DNA of 64,000 nt, taken from positions 3,596,001 through 3,660,000 of the forward strand of contig NC_016457.1 in NCBI RefSeq assembly GCF_000226115.1, in the 5' to 3' direction. The position numbers and the translations under genes were made by a program. The DNA comes from Thermothielavioides terrestris NRRL 8126. Taxonomy: Eukaryota; Ascomycota; Sordariomycetes; Sordariales; Chaetomiaceae. Positions 10,719 to 22,130 of this stretch are shown here, one piece after another; positions within the stretch are counted from its first letter, which is position 1; each line of letters starts with the position of its first letter. The notes beneath the pieces are model-generated. The model worked only from the letters and a program-made list of their open reading frames with translations. It was not told where the DNA came from and searched no databases.

Positions 10719-10738
10719 GTTATAAGCCTAGGCGCTCT
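10719..10738 (+). promoter_or_regulatory. Primer-binding site of element A, half initiator tRNA-Met type
   Basis: Directly after the LTR the sequence reads GTTATAAGCCTAGGCGCTC. Allowing RIP changes (G to A, C to T) it is complementary to the anticodon stem-loop of initiator tRNA-Met (GGGCTCATAACC, anticodon CAT). Copia of Drosophila and some other copia-like elements are known to use such an internal half-tRNA primer instead of the tRNA 3' end. The match is by eye and imperfect. Confidence 0.6.
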
Positions 10739-10849
10739 ATAATTGTATATAGCTAGTAACCTATATCAAACTCTCTTTCTCTCCTTTTCTTATACTCTAT
10801 ATTTTAATATAACGACTACTAAGAGTAGCTTAACTATTATACTCTAGTC

Positions 10850-13800
10850 CTATATAGATTAGACTAAATGGTTTATAGAGCTTAAGCTCGTAGCTATAAG
10901 CAATAGTATCTAAGACGAATATAATCTAGATGCTCCTAATAAGCTTTAGGATAAGTGACTAAAAGTTCCTTTAGAGGATAAAGTAGTTAAAAAGCTTTAT
11001 AAAAAATATATTAAAGAATTAGATATTTCTATAGGCTAAGCCCTAGCTTCTACTAAATAAAAGGTTGCTACTAAGCTTAAAGCTATATATAAAGAATACC
11101 TTATACTTTTAGCTATCTAAGAGAGTAGAATAAAGTTATATTCGTTTATCCTCTAGTAGATTATACACTCTATTTACCAACCTCTATTCAATGCTATATA
11201 TATCGTTATTTTAAACGCTAGACTCAGTAGTCCCTAAGCTCTTATCTATAAGCTCTATAAATAGCTTACACCTACTAACGCTTTTATTAAAGATTTAACT
11301 ACTCGACAATATATAATAGTACTATAAGAGGCGTATAGAGCAGGTATCAACCTATATAAATGGTACTACTTTTAGAACGAGGCGTACCTATATACTAAGA
11401 GCTTTAATATCCCCAAAGTAATTGGACCTAGAGCGTCTAAACACTTTATCGAGGCGGTCGGTCACCGGATCGCTTTAGACTAGGCTCATCACCAGCTTTC
11501 TAAAATTAAGGCACTTGAGGCCTAGGGGTACCTAATTCCTATTTTCGAAGAGCTACGCACTTGCCTTAGCATTTAGATCGACAATACTACTACTAAGGGG
11601 CTTGGCTACAGTGTATTTACCTCTTTAGGAGTAGCTTAAAGTAATAGTTCTATAAATAGTATAGGCTTTTATAGCTCGAAGCTCCACTTATACCTCTATA
11701 AAGCTAATAGCAAGTATAGGTAGAAGCTAGTAGAGTACTAGTTTCTCTAGATAGTAATTACTAGGGTAGAGAAGGGCTACTACAAGCTTTTAGAAGTATA
11801 GATTACTAAGATTAGAGAGCGCCTTAACGAACTAAAGTGGAATTCCCTTTAGAAGAGCCTTTAAAAGCGGTATAGCTTTAGCTCTATAGAGCAGAAGAAC
11901 TCTAGGTTAGCTTCTTCTAATAAGATTGTCTATACTATTATCGACTTAAGCCTCCTAGGCAAAGGAGCTTACTATTCGCTTATATTCTCGACTACTATTA
12001 CCTACTAGCTCTCTTAGAGCACTTTCTTCGACAACTATACTACTTTATATATCGTTAATGATAAGAAGCTCCTAGTTCCTAGTACTTTTGTACTATTAGA
12101 AGACGGTAACTATATAGAAGTAGGTACTATCACTTTTCCTATTTTAGAAAGAGGAGAGTATATTATAAAAGGAGTATTAGATAGAGAGTAGGGGAAAGGA
12201 ACTATAGACCTCTACTTAAAGAACGTTGCTATAGTAGAGGGCTTTTATACTAATATTGTATTAGAGACTACTCTATATATAGCTAGTATCTAGTATTTAG
12301 GTCTAGACTATTCTCTATAGTATAGAATGCTTAAGAAGAGTATAAAGGTCAAGCAGTTGGTTTATAAGTTTAATGTAGTTTTCCTTAAATTAAAGAACCT
12401 TTCCTCTTACTTTTATACTCTCTAACCTTTATAGAGCTTTATAGGCCTAGTAACAGTGAATATAGTTGTTTATAAGGATAATGCAAGGTTATATATATTA
12501 TATATACCTTAAGAGAGAGAAGATACTAAAGAGCTCTAGTACAAGAGATCTAGATATCTAGGTTAGAGAGCTCTTTAGGCATTGGCGTAGAGTGCGAAGA
12601 ACGTTAAGATCTAAGGAACGTCGACGATCGAATGTAAGGTATACGCTCTATTGTATACTAGGGAGTACAATACGCTTTATAAGATAGAGTATTGCGCCTT
12701 GTGGCTATTCTAGTGTATCTTCTACGACCTCTTCTTATTCCCTTCTAGGTTTAATAGATCCTAGTACCTCCTTACGATCAAGGACGAATTTAGTAGACGG
12801 ATCTAGGCTTTTACGCTCTTTAATAAGGGTTATTATTATTTCCTACCCCGATATGCCCTTGGCCAGGGCTCGCCGGTCCTTCTACCGCTTATATTTAATA
12901 AGGGTTAAACCAAGCTCTTTAACACTATTAGAGCTTTTAAACGCTAGGTTAAATGGCAATAGAGACTTAACATCTATAAGATCCGCTAGGACAACGATAT
13001 AGGAGTTATTGTACTAGAAGATCGTTAACTAACAGTTTACTAGCTCTAGGTATATAACGAAGGTATCGACTTAGAGCTTATACTAATATATATACTATAG
13101 CTAAATAGAGCTTTAGAGTATATAGAACAAGTCTTATAGCTAAAGAGTATAAAGATACTCATTGATGTAAACCTGCCTACGAAGCTCTGGCCAAAGGGTG
13201 TAAAGGCGGTAGCCTTCTTATATACTATCTCGCTTAGCTATATTTATAGTTTTCGGAGCTCTAACGAGGTACTCTACTCCTAGTTTAAGAACTACTTTCG
13301 CTAGTAGGAACCAACCTTCTACTAAGCACTAACGGTAGATCTACGCCTCGACTAGTCTAGGATCTTTATATATAGCTATAGAGTATACCCCTTAGATAAG
13401 GAGCGTAAAGCTAGGTATTGGAAGAGAGAATTTAAAGTGTAGCTATATAGGTGAATTAGGTACCTAGTTGGGTATAAAGCATCTAATATTTACTGTATCT
13501 AGGTACCTAAGCTCGATAAGGTTATTGTAACGAGGAATATAATGTTCAACGAGAGGACCTTTTACCGTCTAGGTAAGGAAGAGCTTCTAGCTTATAAAGT
13601 TGCTATTGTCAAAGATGTAGCAAAGCACCTAGACAAGGGGGTTAAAGAGATCTAGGACACTAGGTCGATTCTTTAAATGCTCTATAAACTTGAATATAAA
13701 GGACTAACGCTAGAGTCTATTACTATTATAGTTCCTAAGTATAAAAGTTTATTACTAGGCTAAGACTTAGGGGTAAAGGAAGCGTAGGTGTAGGGTAGAC

Positions 13801-14077
13801 TCTTAACCTCTGAGATATTACTAGAACTATAGGCCTAGCTATAGAAAGAGCTTATAAATGGAAGTAATAATGGAAATAGGGGTTTAGTCGATAATTCTAG
13901 TGCTTTTCTAGAGACTAGTGGAGCATCTAGGGACCTTAGGCTAGCAGTGGCTATCCTATAAGGCGCTACCCCTAGGAGCGAATATAAAGCTTCTCCGCTT
14001 ATAGAGTACCTAGCTCTGCAAAGTGACTATAAGGCATCTTCGCCTATAGAGCCCCTAGCTCTATAAAGTGAGGAAGA
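10850..14077 (+). pseudogene. Element A gag and protease-integrase part of pol, RIP-inactivated
   Basis: Plus-strand frame that stays coherent for long stretches when TAG/TAA are read as former Gln/Trp codons. The 5' part (about 10.86-11.9 kb) is gag-like, and the part from about 12.4 kb resembles the copia GAG-pre-integrase and integrase core: a block corresponding to YLLTIKDEFSRR at about 12,757-12,800 is the usual VDDxSR region. The frame is interrupted at 12819-12906 by a 62-bp LINE tail with its duplication, and at 14078 by LINE B1. Stops occur every few tens of codons. No intact domain remains. Confidence 0.75.
12832..12893 (-). mobile_element. 62-bp 5'-truncated LINE tail (dead-on-arrival copy)
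   Basis: These 62 bp match the left ends of B1, B2 and B3 (the LINE 3' end on the minus strand), including TATTATTATT tail repeats and the GCCCTTGGCCAGGGC palindrome. A 13-bp duplication TTTAATAAGGGTT flanks it (12819-12831 and 12894-12906). Truncation at the 5' end with intact tail and duplication is the product of aborted target-primed reverse transcription. It fixes the orientation of the larger copies and shows that only 62 bases of the 3' end are needed for a completed insertion. Confidence 0.92.
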
Positions 14078-14399
14078 GGATATATTCTATTATTATTATT
14101 TCCTACCCCGATATGCCCTTGGCCAGGGCTCGCCAGTCCTTCTGCCGCTTATATATAGGAAAACCGTGCCCCGAGGGCCGGATGAAAAAACCTATATCCG
14201 ACCTTTAGAATCAAGGAAAACAAAATAAACGAGCGAGTCTGAGTCCCAATGCTATAAAGAAAAGAGAAAAAGAGTGGCTAGGCCAAGCAGGCCTAGTAGC
14301 CTAGGGCTAGCCTGGGCTAGGCTCCTAGGCAGTGTCTAGCCTTGCGGCTAGCCTATACTCTGGAAGCTAGCCTGACTGTAGAAGCTAGTTAACTACCCC

Positions 14400-17300
14400 C
14401 TTTGCAAGCCTGCGAGCCTAGGCCCCTCTACTACGCAGTATGTAGTAGAGGTCTAGGCGGGTCTATATAGCCCAGGGCGCCTAGGGTCTGGGCCTTGGGG
14501 GGTGCCTGCACTAGACTACCAAGTGCTCCACCGTTTATATACTTTCACTATAAGTGTAGAGGGGGGTATTGACGTCTAGGACCTGGGCCTTAAAAAGGAA
14601 GCCCCAAAGGCCTATAGCCCCTACCCTGGCCTAGGTTAGTAGAGAGCTCTGGGCCTTGGTTAGGCCTTGATGCTGGGCTAAGGCCCTGTTGGTAAAGAGG
14701 AAGTTAGGGGGGTCCTAGTCAGCTGGCTTCCTAGGCTTCTTACCCTATACCTGAACCTTTTGCTTCTACTACTCCTCCTAAGCCTCTCTAAGCGCCTGCC
14801 TAGTAGGCCTATAGCTAGCCTACTGCAGTGCCGCTAGCGCCTGCTTTTCTATAGTTGTAGGCTCCTACGGCCCTTGTACCCTCTAAGGTCCCCTCTAGCC
14901 TCTAGGCTTTCTGAACCTTTTATAGAGCTTGAGGCAAGCCTTGTTTATTATGTCGATAGGCCTTTGGCCCCCTAGGAGGACTAGCCGTCGAATCTGCCTC
15001 TCGAAGTCTGCTAGCCTTTTATTAAGGTATAGGTCTAGAGGGGGGACCTAGGCCTTGGTTTCGAGGGTATAGGTGGGTGTAGCCTAGTAGGCCCTAGTGA
15101 CTACCTAGAGGCTACGGTTCTAGGCCTTGGCTAAGCCTTTGGCAATGCCCTAGGGCTAGCCCTAGGGGGGGGTAGGAGTGTAGGCAGTAGAGGCACTATA
15201 GGCTATAGCACTACGTATATACTTGGTATAGATTTCCCTAGCCTAGGCTAGGCTAGAGCCCTAAGTCTTTGTAGTTATCCTAGTTAAAGTATACTCCTAG
15301 GTCCGTAGCTTGCCCTCTATAGCTATCTTATAGGCCCCCTATTGTAGCCTCTAGTCTAGCTAAGCTCCTAGGAACCTAGCCGACTAGGTAGGCTATATAG
15401 GCCTAGTTCCCCCCCCCTATAGCAGAGCTAAGTGCACTGGGACAGCCTATTGCCGCTAGCCTTTATTGAAGTACATTAGTTCGCTTTTTTCAGCTACGAA
15501 GGCTATGCCCTAGGTTTTAGCCCACTATAGGCATATATCCTAGGCTTTTTCCAACTGCTGAACGTTAGCTTCTAGGGTTCTACTAAAGGCCAGTAGGTTA
15601 GTATTGTCGGTAAACCCCACTAGGCCTAGGTGCGGATACCTCTCTTTTAGCACCCTATATAGGGTGCTAATATAGAGTAGGAATAGCACTGGGGATAGAG
15701 AAGAGCTTTGGGGGACCCCTACTACCACTGGGATAGGCTCTATAGCCTTCCTATTGAAGTAGAGGATAGTCGATCGGTCGGCTAGCTAGGCCCTAGTCTA
15801 TAAAACTAGCTACCTTAGGTAGCTAAGGTCTCGAAGGGTGGCTAGGAGCCTAGGATAGTTGACTATATCGAAGGCCTTAGAGATATCGAGCTATAGGAGC
15901 AAGGCCGCTGTCCGTTGCCTCTAGGCCTTCTAAACCTAGGCTACTACTAGCTATATCGCTAGCTTTATAGACCTATAGGCCCTATTGCCTATTTGTTCTT
16001 TAGGAAGTAGGCCATTAGCTTTAGTAGCCTCTGCAACCCTCTTCGCTACTATTGCCTCTATAACCTTGCCAATAGTAGGCAATAGAGCGATAGGCCTATA
16101 GCTAGTAGGGGTCTAGTATACTACTAGAGGCTTGCTAGGCTTCTATAGTACTACCGTTTTAGCTACTTTGAAACGTAGGGGAAACTATCCCACCTATAGG
16201 CACCTAGTGGCCAATATGGCTAAGATCTAGGCCAATGGCTAGCCATAGGCTTTGAGTAGGCCAGTAGGTAGGAGGTCTTCCCCTAGGGCCTTCTATAGGG
16301 TAGCGCCCTACAAGGCTTGGCTAATATCTTTAGGTGTTACCCTCTATTCGATAGCGAACTAGCTAGGCTAGTCCTAGGTAAGGCTAGGGTCTTAGATATT
16401 AGAGAGGTCGATAGGTAGGTTTAGGAAAAACCGGTCTGTAAGGGCCTAGGCCTTAGCCTTGAAGGTGGTTAGGCTAGGGGCCCCCTAGGCCACTTAGAGG
16501 GCTAGGAGCTTAGGGGGGTCGACAGGGGTATAGCTCTTAAGCTAGGCCTACTTTTCTAGCCTCTATAGCAAGGCCTAGTTGTCGCTAGCCTCCTAGAGGG
16601 TAGCCCTCTAGTTAGCTATTTTAGAGGCCTTAATAGCCCTCGATAGTGCCTTAGTAGCCCTATTGTAGCTTATCCGGTGCTTAGGGGTAGGGACTGCTTT
16701 GTAGGTCCTCTTAGCCTATCTAGCCTATTTCCGAAGATCTTAGATCTTTAGGGACTATTATAGGGCTTAGAAGCCTTAGTAAAGCCGTTTCTAGGGGGTA
16801 GTACAGCTTACAATAGCCTATAGCTCGGCTATTAACCTATCGAAGGCCTCTTATAGGCCCTAGGCCGTTGTAGCCTACCTAGCAAGCTTACCTAAGGTAA
16901 GCCCCATTGTAATAGGCAAGGTCTTCACTTTAGCTTCGACCTCGTCCTTCCGCATTATACCCTAGGCCCACCCCGTTGGACAGCTATCCTAGCACCCTCT
17001 AGGCCTAGATACTAGGGCTTCAAAGGCCTAGAGGTAGTGGTCGGACCGCCCTCTAGTGTCTAGGCTATAGTAGGTGCTTTATAGGCCTATAAAGGCCTAA
17101 ATGTGGTTAATAGTCGATAGCCGAGCTAGCCGACGGCTTTGGGGGGCCTAAGTTATAGCCTTATAGAGTATACGAAGTTTAAGATCCTACTAGATAGCTA
17201 GATCGAGTAGCTCGTCGGCCCTTCGATCTAGCTAGCTATACTAGTCCCAATAGGGGTAGTAGAGGTTGAGGTCCCCCGCTAAGACTATAGGCACTATAGG

Positions 17301-17660
17301 AGTAGGCAGCTATAGGAGCCTGCTTAGTACCTTCTTAGAGTCTAGAGGGTTGTAAACCGACTAGACCTTAAGGCTCTGCTCTAGCTAGACCTAGTACTAG
17401 AGATCCTCTATACTATAGTCCTATTGGCTAACCCTATAGCGCTTAGTAATATATAGGGCTACCTAGGCCTTAGGCTTATAGACCAAGTAGTATTGGGAAC
17501 TTCGAGGGTAGTAGGTCGACTTAGTAAACAGGTTGATCTACGGTTCTTAGATAGCTAGGATATCGGAATTGGACTCTTCGAGCAGGGCCTTAATAGCCTC
17601 TTTACTACCCTAGGTGTTCTACAACAAGATCTATATAGTTATAGCGCTATTAGGTAGTTA
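14400..17660 (-). pseudogene. LINE B1 ORF2: endonuclease and reverse transcriptase, RIP-inactivated
   Basis: Minus-strand frame with only TAG/TAA-type interruptions. Endonuclease (exonuclease-endonuclease-phosphatase fold): LAGDLNLYYPYWD at about 17,244-17,285 and the catalytic SDH motif at 17,037-17,045. Reverse transcriptase: VPQSSSLSPVLFLLYIS followed by GLVGFTDNTNLLAFS at about 15,540-15,728; the catalytic motif is normally F-A-D-D, here FTDN, consistent with RIP (G to A) changes of both the Ala and the second Asp codon. Near the C-terminus a block like LTKAQSSLLTQARVGAIGLR (about 14,600-14,680) followed by a TVEHLV region matches the conserved tail of Tad-clade ORF2. Both ends are approximate. 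Confidence 0.82.
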
Positions 17661-17739
17661 AGGGTGGTCGGCTAGGTTAGGCTCTAGGCCTCTGGTTGGC
17701 TAGGTGGTTAGCTAGGTGGCTAGCTGGGTTGGCTAGCCT
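17655..17739 (-). repeat. TAGC-rich short tandem repeats upstream of LINE ORF2 (B1)
   Basis: Imperfect 8-16-bp units of the GGCTAGGTGGTTAGCTAGG kind, repeated several times between the tRNA-like module and ORF2. The same place in B2 (about 25,735-25,820) and B3 (about 34,485-34,544) has a different number of units, so the array is length-variable between copies. Partly it may reflect RIP of originally different repeats. Confidence 0.6.
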
Positions 17740-17858
17740 AAAAAGCGAAGCCCTAGGTGGGAATCGAACTTACAAAGTTGTAGTCGAGCCGACACTGTAT
17801 TAGGTTCTAAGCTGCCTCCTAGGTTGCAACTGCTATACCACTAGGCCTGCTATGGGGC
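17740..17858 (-). other. tRNA-like / Pol III-like module in LINE B1
   Basis: On the minus strand this stretch contains an A-box-like AGGCCTAGTGGTATAGC, then about 70 bases downstream a B-box-like AGTTCGATTCC, and ends with TTTTT after CTTCGC. Distances fit a tRNA with an intron or long variable arm. In B2 a GCCCTA / TAGGGC pair could form an acceptor stem around it; the T-stem pairing is poor. The same module is conserved in B2 (25,822-25,942) and B3 (34,545-34,664). It lies near the end of the ORF1 coding region and before ORF2. It could be a captured tRNA gene, a SINE-like fusion, or part of the ORF1 end by coincidence. Confidence 0.5.
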
Positions 17859-17929
17859 TATTTTAATGGCTAAGCTAAGCTAGGGCTATTGGGTTCAACT
17901 AGGTCGAGGGCAAAGATCTAGCCATTGTC

Positions 17930-19142
17930 TCGAGACTAGTGGCTAGGCCTAGTGGCTAGGGCCTAGGCAAAGGTCTAGGGTCGGTAGGCGTAGGCCTCCT
18001 AGGCCTTAGCCTTGACCTAGACCTAGGCTAGGCAGCCCCTGTCCTAGGCCAAGTGCTTTCCCCTATAGGCTAGGCAGTAGGGTAGCCAAAGGCCTTTGCA
18101 AATAGGGCAGTCCGTTTTAGCCTGCCTACCTTCCTAGCTATAGGCCCTAGTTCTGTAGCTAGGGCATAGGGCTTCCTTACGACAGTAGTATTGGATATAC
18201 CCCCACTTCCAACACTTGAAGCACTAGGTGGGGTTTAAAGTTAGCCAGTATAGCTCGTAGTCGAACAGTTAGGCCCTCTAGAGTAGGCCTTCTTCGTAGG
18301 CCTTCGTAGCCTCGGATTAGTCGGCTAAAGCAATAAGGATTATAGCCCTAGTATAGCCCTTGGCCACTAGAAGCCTGAATTTGACCTTGTTAACGCTTTA
18401 GAGGCTAATCTCCTATTGGAAAGTAGCCTCTAAGACCCCTTTTAGGTCCTTGCGATATACCCCTTTGACTAGGATTACGAAGGTCCTTATAGCCTCTCGA
18501 GCCTATAGGCCAAAGGCCTTTAGGACCTACTTTTCCCGGTTGGCCGAATACTATTCCTTAGTAGCTAAGTCCTTGAAGGTTAGAATAATATCTCCACTAG
18601 GGAGCTTCTAAGCTGCTATAGCCCTATTAGGCCTTTCCAAAGCTTAGTTAACAGCTTAGATCACCTAGGCTAGAGTCCTCCTAGCCAGTTTGGCCAATAT
18701 ACTGGCCCTATATATCGTAAGCTCTTTGGCAGCCCTAGGTAGAACTACTTTCTAGGGGGCAACAAGGTCCCCTAGAGGGGCCCCTACAGCTATATTAGCC
18801 TAGGTCTAGGCCTATAGCTTCTATTGGTTAGTTTCTATAATGGCCTTTTTGACCTCTTTAGCTATAAGTTTCTATAGGCCTTGTTTAGGCAGGCTTATAG
18901 GCCCTAAGGCGGGGCCTTCGGCCTAACCGCTAGCCTAGTAAGCCTCTTTTAGCTTGCCTATAATGCCCTAGGCCTAGGCCTTTGTATTAGCTAGCACTAG
19001 GGCTAGTAGGCTGCCCTAGAGACCTTGAATTTCCTTATAGGCCTAGTAGGCCTTTGGCTAGGCCTACGTAGTTGGGGGGGGGCTAGTTTAGGCCGGCCTT
19101 CCTTCTTTAGGCGTTGTAGGGGCGGGGTTGTTGGCGCTTATC
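17930..19142 (-). pseudogene. LINE B1 ORF1: gag-like protein with zinc knuckle
   Basis: Minus-strand frame whose start codon is mutated ATG to ATA (19140-19142); the same start is intact in B2. Seen: a zinc-knuckle block reading CFKCWKWGYIQYYC at about 18,181-18,222, i.e. CX2CX4HX4C with the His codon changed to Tyr by C-to-T change, followed by a second CPIC cysteine pair. ORF1 proteins of LINEs bind RNA and package it with ORF2. Interruptions are TAG/TAA. The 3' limit is approximate. Confidence 0.7.
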
Positions 19143-19440
19143 GCCTAGCGGCTACGGTCGACGTTGCTAGCCATCGGCAGGTATTGGAGCCTAGGCTGGC
19201 CCAGTAGGGTAGGTGGGTTACGTAAGGGCAAGAAGTCTAACCGCTGGTCGGCCGTTGCTAGACTGCCCTGTTTTCCACTACCTTCTACACTCGTGCAATG
19301 GACTGCGCGCAGTGGTGGTCGGTATAGCTGGATAGGGCTCGGCGAGAGCTTTTGAACGGTGGTGGTTTTGAAGAGTTTGTCGGCGTTGCGGCAAGGATGC
19401 AAGCAAGCAGAAAGAAGAGAAGAGTTCGGATATATTCTAT

Positions 19441-21440
19441 AATATAGTAGAATATATAGTGGAGTAGGAAGCTTAGCCTATAGGGTATAAAGCTCTATAA
19501 ATATAACCTTCGACCAATAAACTAGGACTAAGCGTATTAAAACTACGATATAAACCTAAAGAGCCTCTTATACCTATAAGAAGGAGTATATAAATTTAGA
19601 AGCCTTCTATAAAAGTGTATAAGAATATAGCTCTAAGTATAGCTTTAGAATATATATATATTTTCTTTATTAGGTCGTTGGAAATGTAGGAAAATCTAGG
19701 GTTAAGGTTCTAGACTAATCACCTAGATCCTACTCCCTAGGAAGCCTACGATAGCAACGGGATGCTCTTCCCTATATCTTAGGAGGGTATTAAGATGCTT
19801 TTTCTAGAGTTGTTTTAAACCCTATATATAGTGTTTACTACTGCTACTAGCTAGATATTAACAATATATTATAATACTAAGCTCTCCCCTCTTCTAAAGA
19901 GCTAGAGAGACTTAGAGAACTACGAGTATAGAAAGGAGTTTAAAGCGGCTATATATAAGGAGATCTATAATCTAATAAGTAAGGGAATATAGCGAGAGAT
20001 TAAATGAGAGTATATAAAAATGTAGCCTCTGTTCCTAAAATAGGTGTTCGACTATAAGCTCGACAAGGATAGCAACTTTAAGAAGTGTAAAGTATATATC
20101 TATATACAAGGCGATCTATAAGACACTATTAACATTGTAAATATATATATAGCTACCTTTGCTATATACTCTTTTTGCACTGTTATAGCGTTTATAGTGT
20201 ACTTCGACCTTGAAATAAAGTAGTTCGATATTAAGTAGGCGTTCTTAAATGTAAGGAGGCTAGATGTAGAGTAGGTGACTTATAAGCTTCTAGACAGATT
20301 TAAGAAACTAGGGATCTGTGTAGAGCTCCTAAAGGCTCTCTATAGGCTAAAGGACTCGCTGCTCCTATAGTACAATGAGTTCTATAGTGCTTTTAAGGAG
20401 CTTAGCTTACAACCTTCTATAGAAGAACCTTGCCTATTCCTCGACCCTGAAAAGAAGATAATTCTTATCTTCTATATCGACGACTTTTTAGTAGTTTACT
20501 ATTAAGATAACGCTATAGCTATAAAGTGTATTATAAAGGGCATTAAAGCGAAGTACAAGGTATATAAGTAGAGCGATGTTAAGCACTTCCTTAGGATTAG
20601 AGTTATCTATAACTATAGAGCGTATAAGATTTAGCTTATATACGACTAGTATATTAAGAAGATTATAAAGAAGTATAGTCTCTCTAACATTATAAGCGCT
20701 CTAGCTATCCCTCTTCTTATAGAGGAGCTTTGTAAATTCGAAGGAGAGGCGTCCCCTAAATAGGTTAAACTGTACTAAGAGCTTATAGGCTTAATCCTCT
20801 ACTCTATAGTTATAATTCGACTAGACGTTACGTTTATAGCTACGAAGCTCTCCTAGTTTCTAACGAATCTAGGACTAGAGTATATTAAAGTAGCGAAACA
20901 AGTTATTTAGTATCTATATACTATATACTTCCTTAGTATATAGTATAGGGGTTAAAGCGTTTACTAGGTACTTTAGATTACGTCTAACGTATTGTATAGC
21001 GATAATCTAGATATACAACGCTCTTTATAGAGCTATATTATAATACTCTTAAGAGGGTTGATCTCCTAGAAGGCTATATAGTAAGATACTGTTACTATAT
21101 CTTCTACCGAGGCGGAGTTAAAAGCTCTATTGCTTACTATAGCTAAGACAATCGCTCTAAAGCGCTTGTTTAGGGACTTTGCGTTTAAGATTAGAAAGCT
21201 ATAGAGGATCTTCTATAACAATTAGTAAACAATTTAGCTTATAGTAGGAGAGTATATAAAGATTAATATCCGCCTATACTATATAGATATCTATAATATA
21301 TAGCTTTGCTAAGAGTATTAGAACAAGTAGTTTAATATGCTTTACCTCCCTACTATATAGATGCCTATAGACAGTTTAACGAAATAGCTCTTAAGGTAGA
21401 AGTTTAAGCACTTCTACGCTCTATTGAACCTTTAAGATAT
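19441..21440 (+). pseudogene. Element A reverse transcriptase and RNase H (copia type)
   Basis: Continuation of element A after LINE B1. The catalytic block reads ILIFYIDDFLVVYY at about 20,461-20,505 (copia YVDD box region). Further on, a block reading TVTISSTEAELKALLLTIAK (about 21,090-21,150) is the copia RNase H motif around STEAE. The frame ends near 21,430 with a QDIH-like end. Numerous TAG/TAA codons replace Gln and Trp. Order integrase before reverse transcriptase confirms Ty1/copia. Confidence 0.87.
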
Positions 21441-21454
21441 ACATTAAGCAAGAA

Positions 21455-22116
21455 AAGAGTAGGGCAGTCAACTATCTTCTTTATAAGGACTATCTACTAT
21501 TGCTATTCTATACTCTTGCCCTATATATTCTAGCGATTAATAAGCTCTATTATCGCTGCCTTTCTCTAAAGCTAAAGGATCCTCACCTATATCTTTACCT
21601 GCTCTACTAGCTCTATTGTCTATACAATGACCTGCTCTAGCTCTTGGTTATTAACTAATTTGTTGCTCTCTATCTACTTAGAGAGTATCTTCTACGCTTT
21701 ACTCTCTGTCAACGCTATAGGCGTAAAACCGAGGGGGTTATCTAGGGCTCTACCCTAGGCGATTATAGGGACCTCCTATACCTGCTACTAAGGCTACTGC
21801 TCTACTGGCTCTACTATGTCTGTATCCTCCTACTCTCCCTCCTTGACCTCTTAGGGATTGTTTAAAAGCGTATAAAGTGTGGGGCGAATCTTCTTTATAG
21901 CCTATCTAGAGTTAGATAGGGGGTGTAGAGCAGTGGATAGTAGAGACTTACCTTCTAGTTAAGGTCGTTGATAGCTATAGTTAGAGCTTATATCTTCTCT
22001 ATAGTAGTAGGTAGGATTGGCTTATAGCTATAGTTAAAGCGTTTACAATGCTAGTAGTATATGCTATAGCTATTATAGTTATAGTAGGTTCTATTGTAGA
22101 AGCTTATAAAAGTGGT
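21455..22116 (-). pseudogene. Antisense frame near the 3' end of element A (segment 1 of 3)
   Basis: On the minus strand, opposite to pol, a frame free of TGA and broken only by TAG/TAA runs through 21,455-22,116, continues at 27,530-27,754 on the far side of LINE B2, and again at about 50,990-51,080 on the far side of element D. Removing B2 and D with one copy of each target duplication keeps the same frame through both junctions. About 340 codons in all. The product would be Gln-rich if RIP stops were Gln (blocks like LKEGNSAKELIGEP and GFTPIALTESKA are readable). No domain is recognised and the N-terminal end is not fixed. It may be a real accessory ORF or chance openness in AT-rich DNA. 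Confidence 0.5.
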
Positions 22117-22130
22117 GTATATATAATCTA

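Larger units (their letters stand above)
14091..19427 (-). mobile_element. LINE B1: Tad1-like non-LTR retrotransposon, full length
   Basis: A 5,337-bp minus-strand copy inserted in element A and flanked by a 13-bp duplication GGATATATTCTAT (14078-14090, 19428-19440). Order on the minus strand: GC-rich 5' UTR, ORF1 with a zinc knuckle, a tRNA-like module, short TAGC-based tandem repeats, ORF2 (apurinic-type endonuclease, reverse transcriptase, C-terminal cysteine/histidine region), 3' UTR and an AAT-repeat tail. This is the organisation of the fungal Tad1 clade. Lengths of B1, B2 and B3 (5,337, 5,385 and 5,349 bp after removing the inner insertion) agree, so these are full-length copies. RIP stops occur throughout both ORFs. 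Confidence 0.9.

Noticed and set aside
21892..21942. A small spliceosomal intron (GTAAGT ... CTAACTCTAG on the minus strand) in the antisense frame of element A
   Set aside because: The frame stays in register by reading straight through, and removing the candidate intron would shift it.
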